Source of the DNA: Agrostemma githago
Lineage: Eukaryota > Streptophyta > Magnoliopsida > Caryophyllales > Caryophyllaceae
Assembly: GCA_958450325.1 (NCBI GenBank)
Contig: OY288242.1
Span: 1,674,001-1,738,000 of the forward strand
Length of the DNA stretch: 64,000 bases
Direction: 5' to 3'
A program made the translations under genes and the position numbers. Position 1 is the stretch's first letter; each line of letters opens with the position of its first letter. Positions 32,880 through 45,200 of the stretch are shown in pieces. Below the pieces are notes generated by a model. The model saw only the letters and a list, made by a program, of their open reading frames with translations, made no database searches and was not told the origin of the DNA.

Positions 32880-35250
32880 TTTTAAATATCGACATAAAAA
32901 AAATACGATGAGATGATGAAATTTTATATTATAAATAATAGTAATCATTCGATTTTAAATATCAACAATTTTTTTTTAATATATAAGACTACAAACTTAA
33001 AATCATCCCGGCCGCATTAAAAAATTATAGTGAGATGATGAAATTCTATACTTCATATTATAACCAGAGTAATGTATGATGTAATTTTTTTTGTAAGCTT
33101 AAGATTATAAGCTTAAGTAAATAATCTCACATGATTTTTTTTTTGGAAGACTATAAACTTAAATAAAAAATCTCACATCGAAAAGTTATGATAAGGGGAT
33201 TAATTCTATATAATAAATAAAACTAATCATTCGTTCTTAAAAATAAATAAAAAAACATTTAAGTTTTAAAAAGTTTCTTAATAAAACTATAAATTTGATT
33301 AAAAATAATCTCACATCGAGAAACTATAATAAGACTAATGATAATTTTTCTCCAAAATATATAATAAGATGAATTATCCCACATCGAAAAGTTATGATAA
33401 GTTGATGAATTTTATATTATAAATAAGACTAATCATTCGTTCTTAAATATCAATAAAAACAATTACTTCTTAAGAAGTCTCTTAATAAGACTACAAACCT
33501 AAATAAAAATAATCTCACATCAAAAAATTATAATAAGGTAATGAAACTTTATATTATAAACAAGAGTAATCATTCGGTTTTAAATATCGACAAAAAACTT
33601 TTGAGTATTAAAAAAGTTTTGCTAGATATATAATAATAAATTTTCCGATGAACTTTTATATTATAATCAAGAGTAATGTCAGAGTATCATGTATTTTTTT
33701 TTCTTTTTAAAAAGAGCTATTAAGACTATAAACTTAAGTTATTATCTCACACCGAAATATTATTACGAGGTGATGACTAATAATGTGTTCTTAAATATCA
33801 ATCAAAAAAAACTTTTACGTCTTAAAAAATCTCTTAATAAGACTGCAAACTTAAGTAATATATATCTCACATCGAAAAATTATAATAAGGTGTTATATTA
33901 TAAATAAGATAATTTTGTGCTCTTAGATATTAACCAAAAATCTAATGAGTCTTAAAAATATATTAAGACCATAAACTTAAGTAAAATTGTCCCACATTCG
34001 AAAAATTATAAAGTTTTATCAAACAAAAATCTTTTGAGTTTTAAAAAATTTCTTAAGACTATACACTTATATAAAAAATTATACAAGGTGATGAAATTTT
34101 ATATTGTAAATCAGACTAATAATAATTCTTCCTTAGACATCAACCACAATCAACTTTAAGTATCATGAATTTCTACTAAATAAGAATAATTATTGTTTTT
34201 AAATATCAACCAACAATATTTTGAGTATAAAAAAGGTCTTAATAAGACTTAAAATTTAAAATTATCCCACATCGAAACAAATAAAAGAAGGTACGGTGAT
34301 GATTCTATATTATAAATAAGACTACAAATTTTAGTTAAATTATCACACATCGACAAATTATAATAAGATGATGGATTTCTACATTATAAATAAGACTAAT
34401 TATTTGTTAGACTATATACTTAAGTAAAGTATCGCACATCAAAAAATTATACTCCCTCTCTTTTGAGTCTTAAAAAACTTTTGAAACTATAATAAGACGA
34501 TGGAATTCTATTATAAATAAAAGTAACCACTTCTCCAAATTATGATGAGATGAGGAAATTCCGAAAAATTATAGTAAGGTGAATTTTTTTATTTTATAAA
34601 TAAGACTAATCATTCATCAAAAACATATACTCCAATAAGATGATCAAATTCAATTATATAAATAAAAAGTAATTATCTATCCTTTAACTTAGATATAAAA
34701 ATAAACTCTTTTAAGTCTTAAAAATAGCTCTTAAAACTATAAACTTAATTAAGTAAATTATAACACATCGAAAAATTATGATGAGGTGATGGAATTTTGT
34801 ATCATAAATAAGTAATCTTTCGGTTTTAAATATCAACCAACAATCTTTTGAGTCTTAAAAAACTTTTAAAAAGACTATCAAAGTAAAATTATCTCACATC
34901 GAAAAAATTAAAATAAGGTGATGATTTTATATTATAAATAAGAGTAATCGTGCGTTTTTCTGGGTCTTAAAAGCGGATCTTAAAACCATAAACTTTGAGT
35001 AAATTATCCTATATCGAAAATTTATGATGAGGCGATAGAATCTTATATTATAAATAAGATTAATCTTTCATTTTTTGATATCAACCAAAAAATTCATTCG
35101 TTCTTATATATCAATCAAAAAAAACTTTTGAGTCTTAAAAAATCTCTTAATAAGACAGCGAACGTAAAATTATTTCCACATCGAAAAATTATTAATAAGT
35201 TGATGAAATTTTATATTATAAATAAGAGTTGTCATGTATTATTTTAAGTT
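32880..35250. repeat. Degenerate tandem array with TCTCACATCG motifs
   Basis: About 14 diverged units of roughly 85-150 bp. Each carries ATC(T/C)CACATCGAAAAATTAT, then GGTGATGAA, then TTTTATATTATAAATAAGA, and most go on to GTAATCATTCGTTCTTAAAT and TTTTGAGTCTTAAAAA. Clear starts lie near 33174, 33376, 33511, 33863, 34260, 34345, 34760, 34890, 35006 and 35172. No unit contains a credible coding region. Confidence 0.85.
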
Positions 35251-35397
35251 TTAAAATAAGTTCTTAAGACCGTAAACTTAACTGAAATTAAACCAGATTA
35301 CTAATACAAGGTCATCTTCTTATTTGTTATAATGATATAGATTGATTAAGTATCTTATTTAACGAATGTAAATCATCAGTGTAATTACGCCAATTAA

Positions 35398-35425
35398 CCC
35401 GTGCAGCGCACGGGCTTTCATCTAG
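35398..35425 (+). mobile_element. Helitron-type 3' terminus
   Basis: A perfect 7-bp stem CCCGTGC-AGC-GCACGGG is followed by seven bases and CTAG at 35422-35425, with T immediately after. This fits Helitron 3' ends (hairpin near the end, CTRR, insertion between A and T). The 5' end (TC) was not located, so the extent is unknown; the tandem array upstream may be inside it. Confidence 0.65.
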
Positions 35426-35432
35426 TGATGTA

Positions 35433-35523
35433 CTCCCTCCCATTCACTGGATTCCTACCATTTGATTAAAATACTACTCACATATATTCAATTTATGGTA
35501 GGAATCCAAAGAATGGGAGGGAG
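35433..35523. mobile_element. 91-bp palindromic Stowaway-like MITE
   Basis: Arms CTCCCTCCCATTCACTGGAT and reverse of the right end CTCCCTCCCATTCTTTGGAT, both continuing TCCTACCA, with TA on both flanks. The core contains TTGATTAAAATACT. Confidence 0.9.
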
Positions 35524-35885
35524 TATTATTTAAGTATTGTAAATACAAATTGATACTGTATTTCAATTTCTCGTGATAATATCACTGTGAGTTTTTGTTT
35601 TGATTAACCTTTTAACGTGTGGTCGTTTATTTTTAGTTAATTCTATACCTATATTTGAGGTTTAACCTAAAATGAATTACTTGGAAGAAGTAGTAAAATA
35701 ATTTTATATGTTCATCCGCGTTTTGTAAAATGGTCCGAGGACTTCGTAGCCTTGTAGGGCATGAAAGGCATGGGAAATTATTTTTCTAAAACCAAAAACG
35801 TACATTTACAGTACAGTATTTCGCAAGTTCGCAGCACAAGTGACAAGCAGACAAGTCAGGTGTCTTATTCAACAAAAAAAAACTT

Positions 35886-35980
35886 CTCCTTCGTCTCGTT
35901 CATTTATTTGTATTTAATTAAAATACTTTTTACGATTAATATAAAAGCAAACAAATAAACGAGATGACTAGACGAGGGAG
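35886..35980. mobile_element. 95-bp palindromic Stowaway-like MITE
   Basis: Left arm CTCCTTCGTCTCGTTCATTT and reverse of the right end CTCCCTCGTCTAGTCATCTC, both running into TTATTTGT. The core TTAATTAAAATACT is shared with 35433-35523 and 63869-63957. Confidence 0.75.
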
Positions 35981-36222
35981 TAGTAACCACCTCAATTTTT
36001 AAATCAATTCATCTTAATGTCATGATCGCTATGGATTCATACTACGAAAGTAACAAGACAACTGTAAAATTAGTCTTTGAGTCTGTATGTATGTATGTAT
36101 GTACAATGGTTACAACTCTTATAATAACACTTATTCTTTTGGCAACATTGTTTATACAAGTTCGAATCAAATTAGATCCCAGAATTAAATTAGTAGTTAC
36201 ACCGAATAACCTCTCCAAAACA

Positions 36223-39200
36223 TCATAATTGCCACCATTTTCGATTTTCCATCCTCTTTGCCAGCTCCTTCGCCATTGATGCAAAGTCTTCTGCTCCATT
36301 TCGCAGCTCTTCGCTGTTTTGGCCAATCCTCTGCGACCATAAACATGCAGCGAGAAGAGTTCAATAAACATACTTGACGAACGTTAGACTCGTAACAACT
36401 CAAAGCATAACATTAGGCCAATGCCTCGGGGAAGTCTATGTGTACATAGGCCTACCCATGTATGAACGACAAGCAAAAGTTGAAAGATTGCATTGAAAGA
36501 TCGCTACTTTACAGTATAAGAATTAAGAAGATAAATGTTTTGAAGGAAGGTTTAAGTTTGGCGGCATACATCAAGTTTTTCTTGCCTTTCTAAGAGCTTG
36601 TTTCTAGCTTCCGCTGCAGCAGAGGCCGCAGAGGCAATGTCAGACGAGGTATTCTGCACGAAGAGAGTCATGTCAGCAACTATGTCACAACAAATTATGT
36701 AAGTTTGCATCTTCACAGTTTTCAGCTCAACCTTTCTATACTTGGATTTGATTTCATTAATCGATCTTTGCTTTGGTTTCGTTTCAGAGGTTGCACCTTC
36801 AAATAGCTTTTTCCTTTCTGTACTTTTTTTATCTGCAAGAAATAAAAGGTTAAGAGCTACAGAAGCCTACGGAGCAACAAGAATCAAGTTCTGAGACATA
36901 CCTTTATCTACCAATTTACTTTTCTCAGGTTTAGGCGATACACGTAGAGGTCCATCAATCTCTATATCGTCTGGGTCAGTACAGGTAAATCAGAGACTTA
37001 TTAAGAGTAAACTGGCAGGAATTAAAGATGTGAAGAGAATGATACAGACCGATGTTCAGCTCCACTACTCCTGCAGCTTTTACAGGTTTAGAAGATGGGT
37101 GTTCTATAGATCTTGAAAAAATTCTATCCAAAGATGAACGCGGAGAATCCAGGCCCTCCAAATTATCTGTATTCCGGCCTTTTTTGCTAGCTCGTAAGCC
37201 CTTAATCATCCCGCCCAAAAGTCCAGATGGAGTTTCCTGCAAAAAAAGCGGTGGTGAAAAATCAGCCTTTCCAAAAGCCTGAAATTTAGTTATTAGAATA
37301 AATTTTCAGATTACATGAACACTGCTAAAGTTTCAGGCAGTCGATTGGACAGATGGAAGCGAAATCTAAAGCCATCATTACCTTATTTTTCTTTTGACTT
37401 GAAGAGAAATCCATATTCAAAGCAGCTGCCATAGCCTTGTCATGCAGGCATGGTAAAGATTGTGGAATTCTAGCATTGAAAACAGAAGAAATGGGGATAG
37501 GAACACAGTAAGGGGTCTGCTTTGTGAAATTCAAATTGCAGAAGATTCTAACCAATATTGAGCAAATGGAAGCAAAGTACCTGAAATCATTTTCACGAGC
37601 TAAAAGAGACACAATAGCAAATTCACAGCCATTTATCTGTAAATGAAGAGAGGGGAAAATTTACCATTAACTCATGCCTACAATTTGGAAAGACAGCTAA
37701 AATTTGTTGTTGAGGCTAATTTTCAAATTGCTACAGCAAACTCCATGCCAAAAAATCTATCCCAATTTGACATTGGTGCTGAACCAGTGTCACGTCCAGA
37801 CACCATATATCCAAATATATGTGCAGACACGTAATTTTGGATAAAAGGGATTAAGGGTTTGTAGTAGAGATACGATATAAAATCTCCCCATGTTTGACTT
37901 GACAAAACAACCATTTCTATATGAACATTTTAAGAAAGTTGTACCTATTGTAAATTGTGAGAATATATTTAACAAAGTCGGGAATTGTTTGACCACAAAG
38001 CCAAAATAAAGACTATAAATGGGAGTACTATACACCACAAAGCCACTAGAGACTACTATACACCACACGAGATATATTAGGAGGAGTCCATCCATTACGT
38101 GAGATGATGTACAGAATCGAAGTTTTAACACGTATCAAAAGATTATCGGAAAAGTTGAACAAAAGAAAAAGTCCACAAACCAATGTTAGCTGCCCGTTTT
38201 CTGTGGAACTAATAGTTTTATCCATGTTGCTCTTCAAACTCCATCGCAGAATTGACATCAAAGACAACGTCCCTAAGACTTCAAGTTTTGGCAGAGACCT
38301 ATGATGCAGGATTTCAACAACAGAATGTATCACTTCTGATCTTTGTCATCCAAAAAAGGGCAGTAACTAGATATTTAATACCTATCATGAGTAAAAGACT
38401 ATTGAAATACATAGTAAGACTAGCTGCTTTACTTTGGACATTTGCTAAAATCAGACATAACTTCAGTATGTCCAAAGTTGGAAAGCTTTGAAATGATTCA
38501 CATATCTTCTTAATATCTTTTATTTAGTGGTGAAGTGAATATTTAAGAGCCAAAATTATTGCATAGCATCACTAAAATAATGTGATATATTAGATTGTTC
38601 AAGAATGATATCAATCTTTCATTTTAGAATTTCAGAAGAAGAACGAAATTTGTGGAAGCATCACCTGATCTCAATGGTGCCATTCTGATAAAGTAAAAGA
38701 AGCCCATGCCTCTCCTCATCTATCTTGAAAACACTGGTCCAGCAAATGGGTCTCTCGAGTTTTACTTCAAAGGTGGAATCAGCATTCCCCTGTTGGGTAC
38801 CATCTTGAGTAATAAGTTAAAAGACAGATAGTATTAAAAAGGTAAACAAAAAAGTAAATTATCATGACTCTTGAAAAAAAAAGACACAGAAAGAGAGAAT
38901 TAGTATGATAAGCAAATTAAATACCTGGATTAAGGATTCAAAAGAGTACAGCAGTAACAATTCTGTACAGCAAACCAAAAGCCGCAAGTTCTCCGAACTT
39001 TGAACTTTGAATGATTTTTCAATTCCTTCCAAGCTTCCCTCTGTGCGTTCACTAGATTCTTCAGTCTCAGTATTAGCCTTATCATCGTGAGACACGGTGT
39101 GAGGATATGTTTCACCATATGCTTCAGAAACACACTTAGTATCCTCTGCAAAAAGTAGCTATTAAGCTCTAACATAGGCAAACAAAAACCACCTTCATCC

Positions 39201-42200
39201 AAAGCATACTGTCCAAATTTGACTTTTGCATTCAGCTGCTATTGACTTTAACCATTAATTTCCCTAAATATATGGAAAGACACGCCAAAGTTTATCATAT
39301 TTAATCACTGAAAGCAATTGTTCACATAATCTCATCAAGTTTGCATCAATAGTATATTGTGAGAAACATCTTAAATCAACATCGTTTAACCACCAAAGTC
39401 AAACTGGGGAAACACAAATGAGATGAAGGGACAACATCATCGAAATCACTACTTGCCTAGAATATACATCGAAACTGCAGGTGACTCGACGATATGTTCT
39501 TCAGGAGTGGAGCTGATTATACAGCCATTGGAGCTATCAAGTGTTGTAACAAGTGCATCCCTTCTCAAGGCAATCACCAACTCTTTTCTGTGTCCACTAT
39601 GCCGAGATTCCGACTCGTCCAACCCTTCTGTGAGGCCACAATTATCTAAAAATATGATCTTAGATAATGCAACTATAGGGGAACTTGAACTGGAGAGAGC
39701 ATCAATCACAAACAGAACAGAGGAAGACTTGACACATAACACTGTAACCTGAAAAGAGAAACAAATGCATAAATTTTATTTAGTTCTTATAAAAAATAAC
39801 CACTCCCTTTCTTTCTTCTATATTTCCATATTTCCTTTTAGGTAATGTTTCCGATTGTCCCTTTTCCAAGTACTCATTCACTACCCAGGTAGGATGTGAA
39901 AGTAAACGGGCTATTATTGTATCTAAGACCTTTTAGGGTATGTTAACAAAATCTTGTCTTACATTTTTTGGAAGAATTTCAAAGAAACAGACAAAGTACA
40001 ATTTTCCAAATGCAAAATGGTTATCAAAATGAGAGTGCAAAGACCTGGCCGCTTTCATATCCAACAGCAAGTCTGGCTCCATGGTCAATGTGCCTTAAGG
40101 TGCATACAGGAGAAGTGCTCACGGTAAACACAGCAGAAAGTTGAGATCTGTTTTCTTCATCCAAATCGTAGACTAATAAAACAAAAAAACAAAAAAAAAG
40201 CATAGTACGCGGTAAGAGATGATTTCTTTTAAGCAAATAGACACATAGACATATAGACAAAGATAATACCGTAAATGAATAAACGTTTAACTAAATAATA
40301 ACAAGAAGCATGGATTGATAAGAAGGAAGTGACCTAAGGAAGTTGCAAATTGTGTAATCAAGAGAACAAAACATAAAATAAAAAGGGCATCTGAAATTTG
40401 CACTGTACCAGTATTTATCAGTCAAATCAATTTCAAGTCGGCGACTGCTATGTAACCAATACCCAGTAAATACAAAACCTAAAACATTTCGCCCAAAGGA
40501 CATCGTTTGAAATTTACCATCAGGAGAACCGAACAAAGTGGCATAACTCAACTAGCCAGCTTATTCACAAGAGTAAATGATTGGAACAGCCTCACCTCTC
40601 TATTGAGTTCATAATAATACTCAGGAACTACCTAACTTAATGAACACGACATAAGATCCTCTTCAGGTAAGTACTCTACCTAGCACTCATTCTCAGAAAA
40701 GTTTATACAAATCTTCCCTGAATGAATAACATACTCAAAAGTAGAGAAACTTCTGTCTCGCAATAGATGAATTAACTTTCAGCCACAAACAATGAAAACT
40801 TGACGTGTACTGACATGGTTATACAGTAATGGACAGGTTAGACGGCAGAAGTGTCAGACCTTCAGATTTAGATCCTGACACAACATGCAGCTTGGCTTCA
40901 ATGGAATGCTTAGCGAGATGGTAAAGGTAAACCTGCATAATGCCGAATAGAAGCACTAAATATACCTTTTTGAAACAATGTATAGAGCAAATAGACGGAT
41001 ATATCAATTACTCACCATACCACTGCTATTCCCAGCTGCTATATTTAATGTTTCAGTACAAAAGTCCAGAGCTGATATTGATGCAGTAACACCAGGAATA
41101 CTGATACCTTTGACCTGCAAGCAGGACACAATTTAATAAAAGAATCAAGCAAACACTTTGAGCTTCGTAAATGTTATAGTCTGACTAATAAAGATAAGTT
41201 TTACAGCAATGGGGGTCCTACATCGATCAGAGAAGAGAAAATTCTTTACAAACCAGTGAGCTATACCTCCTATCAAAGGGTTTTAGGACAAAACCTCCAT
41301 TGGACTTATACAGTGGATTATCTCTCTTTTATGGATGTGGCCCAACGTTAGGTAGAATTTATAAACAAAATGTTTTTAGTAGGAGAGTAAAGTGAACCTC
41401 TGGATATAATATGCAGAGAGGAATCAGCATTGGGTATGTTGCATCCCATATTCGAACTGTACTATCTTTGTATCCAGCTACGTACAATCTTTCAATAACA
41501 CTCTGTCTTGAAGGTGGACGCTGACAAGGGACGCCACCATTTAAAGGCCACTTTGTATTTCCATCATTTGCCTGAAGTGTTTTTTTTAATTCGGAAGCCA
41601 TCTGAGGAAAACAAACTGTATTATTCAGAGTCAGAAAGCAAGATCTGTAAGCACCGCAACATCAACAACGAGAGAGCCTTAAATCCCAAAATAATTTGAG
41701 GTTAGCTACATGAATCCTTACTTAAAATTGAACAGTGAACAGAAAAGAAGTAACTAAGAGAAAGGGAAAACAAACAGGGAATAAAACAGAAGATATAGTT
41801 GCTCGTACACATAAAGCTAAGAAACTCATAATTATTAGAAGGAAAAAAAATCTAAAAAGGAGGTTACAATAAGAGCATAATATAAAGATAAAAATCTAAT
41901 AATAATGTTAATCGTGCAGGAAGTGTGATCAACCTCTGACAATACCACTGAATCTTGAGTGTTTTTATGCACTGAGATGAGCATTCCCACAGTCAAGTAT
42001 GGTTCTGTTGTAGGCACAGTACTTCTGTAGTTGACGGGAATGGTACGGGAATTATCTTGATGAGATATTAATTCTGACAAGCAATGACCCTCATAGAATT
42101 GCAGCTGACCGGGACTGCTCAACAAAAATAACGATGTAGTGCCTGTATCCTCCACGACATTGAAGGCAGGAAGCAAAATCATATCCGCAAAGGAACCTTC

Positions 42201-45200
42201 AAGGGTGATGTTTGTTCTCTTGATGGTCTTCAAACTATCTCTTCCAGGAGACCACTCAAGACTCAAGATCTGTAAAAGCCTTAGCACATTATATGATATG
42301 CCAAATAGAACTTTTAGAGACAAAATAAACTCAATTTTGAATACCCACTAAATAATACTCGTACTCTCTTTGTCCACGAATAAACTTTCCACTTTCCTTT
42401 TTGAGTTGCCCGTGAATCAATTTCCCACTTGGAAGTTGGAACCTTTTATATTCAATATATGTTTTGTGTCATTCTGGTTGGTGAACCCACATCTTTACTA
42501 ACTTCCATTTTTTTCATCCTCATGTTAATGTGCTGTTTAACTACCATGAAAGAAACCTAGAAGTTTATTCATTAACAGAGTAAGTAAGAGATAGTTCGAT
42601 GCTCATGGCTACAACTGAGTTTTGCAGATATTATAGTGGAAAAGAGATATCTTGTCCTTTCTTCATTGCAAAACAAAATAAAATGAAGTGATTAGCAAGG
42701 CAATTTGGAGCTGTTCAGTAAGAGACAGACCGTAAGAACTTCAGGAGATCCAATTTTATCGCCACCATAGACAAAGAGTTGGCCACCATGATCATTATGT
42801 AATTCACTTGCAGACCAATGTAAAACAATGACAGGAAATCTTTTATCAGCTGATGACAACTGAAGTTTGACCATATTATTAGCAGGTTTTCCAGCATTGT
42901 GATCACTGATAGTTGCCCCGCTCAACAATTTCCATAACAAGATATCTCCATCGTCATAGCCAACCGCTGCAACAGAACCGTCTAATGAAGCCCAACAGAG
43001 AGCGACAATCTCTTTGCCCTCCTGTTCCTTACATGTAGCATCCTTAGGTTCACTGTTCCCGGCTTTTGTAGGATGTTTAGCTCTATCTTTTATCTGTTGA
43101 TCATTCAACCCTCTAATCAGAACCAGCGCATCTTTAGAGACATCCCATAGAACAATGACACCACTAGCATATGCAAAAAGCACCCTGAAAATAAACGTTT
43201 TGAATATATTACTAGATACCTTGAGAGTATATTTTAACTTTAAGAGTTTAGAAAATTAACTAAGGTAGGCCAGTAAGTTACGTAAATACAAATTAAAACT
43301 TAAAGTCAGAGAAAACGACGCAAGATAAGATATGACAAAAATGAATGACCATTGCTATAATACTTCATGAGAAAATAAACTCGAATGCTTTTAAGAACCG
43401 CTGCTACTAATTGTGTCCCCACATTCCCAATTAGTTTCCTTATTTAAGACAGTCTCGTAAAAATACAAATGTGAGGCTAGCTGAATTGAACTAAAATCTA
43501 CGACATTATACCTATTAATTAACCTATAGAAGCTGAAATAAAACAAATAAATAAAGTATGCTAAAATATAGGTCAGTCTCTTGATAACTTTTTCACGAGA
43601 CTGTCTCATTTGAGAATTGGTTTATTACCCCTCACCCTAGGTCACTGAAAAAAGGAGAGTAACAGAAATTAACTGAAACATCCTTCAACAGGGGTGGGGA
43701 ACAACTCCGAGTAATCATCTTACCTTTTCCTACCAGAACAGGGCTGAGGAAGAATTCCAACAACAGACTGGTAATCAAGCAATGAAGTGGCAGCAGCCTC
43801 TGTGAGTCCAATAACAGCAGTACCTCATGTTACTACTCATATTGTACAAGAGATCAAAAGTAAAACATATGGGCACTCATAGTTACAAACCCTATGTTTC
43901 TATACATTCTTAATCTCAACTTAAGAGCATGCCCAACATGTAGATGGTGTTTCTTTGACTCTTCGGTTCATATGTTCCATGCATAGTCTATAAGTTAAGA
44001 CAACTATGACAAGTTAATGTTATTTTCTAGCAACCAGCCTCAACATGGTTGGCGAACAACATTATAGTTTTTTTTTTAGCGAACAACACTGTAGCTGAAA
44101 ATGCTGAGCATACTAGGAAAAAATTTGTAAGAGACCACCAATGGAGTATGAAATAGTGTGTTGTAGTATTCATTTACCAGAAACAGAATTTGCTGGGATG
44201 TTAAATTTCTGTGTCAACAGCTTTGTTTCTCTGGCATCATATTTTAGTACAGAGACTAATCCACAATCATCTCCGAGATACCTGTATTAAAGTGTCCAAC
44301 CATCTTAGATCAGAAATACTAATAAGTCCCTTAATATCCAAGGTGTATAAGCAACATTACAATGGCAACAAAAATACCCAAGTGCCTCAACGGCTCCCGC
44401 CTGTGGCGAAGTAAGGAGGGCCGTAGCCTTACCCCCTCTGGGTTTTTAACACACGGTTGTTTTTGGTTAATCATTATGAAAAAATGCTGTTGTAAAATGA
44501 ACCGATAGTCTGCTACTGCTTCTTCATGATACAAGTAAAAGGAGCGTCATGACTGAGTAATTACATATAGTTGGTTTCCTGGATAACGGCAAATGCAGTA
44601 ATATTTGATTGCCAATGTAAGGTGGCTGCAATATATCTGTGCTCAAGATCCCAAACCTGCCCAGATATTACACATGCTGAATAGCTGTATCCAAATTACC
44701 AAGAAAGACCTTTATCAGGAAACATACCTGAATGTCATTTTCATTTGAGATGCTGATGAGCAAACCTTGATTTTGAAGGAACTGAAAATGGAATAACACG
44801 AGAGATTATGCATCAACCATTGGCAGATTTACATGTTAAGATATGGGGTCGTTGGACTCTGGATCATAAGATGTATTTTTCGTGCGATTTGCCAAATATT
44901 TGAGCATAGAAAAATTCACACTTTTGTACAATAATCACTTAGAAATGTTTGATGGGATATAGAAACAAAATCAATTTGATACACCACTGGGCCAACAACA
45001 ATGCAGGACGACAACAGAGCTAAAAATCCTGACGAGTTCAAAGAATGTTTGTCATCAGACTATCTCTTATTTACTTCTACATCTTTTCCCTTTGAGCACT
45101 AACAAGAATACTTGCTGTCAATTAACGTAGTCAAAAAATCATAAGACTAAATATAGGTATGAATGCCACAAAAGAATTGACCAATTCAGAAACATTTACA

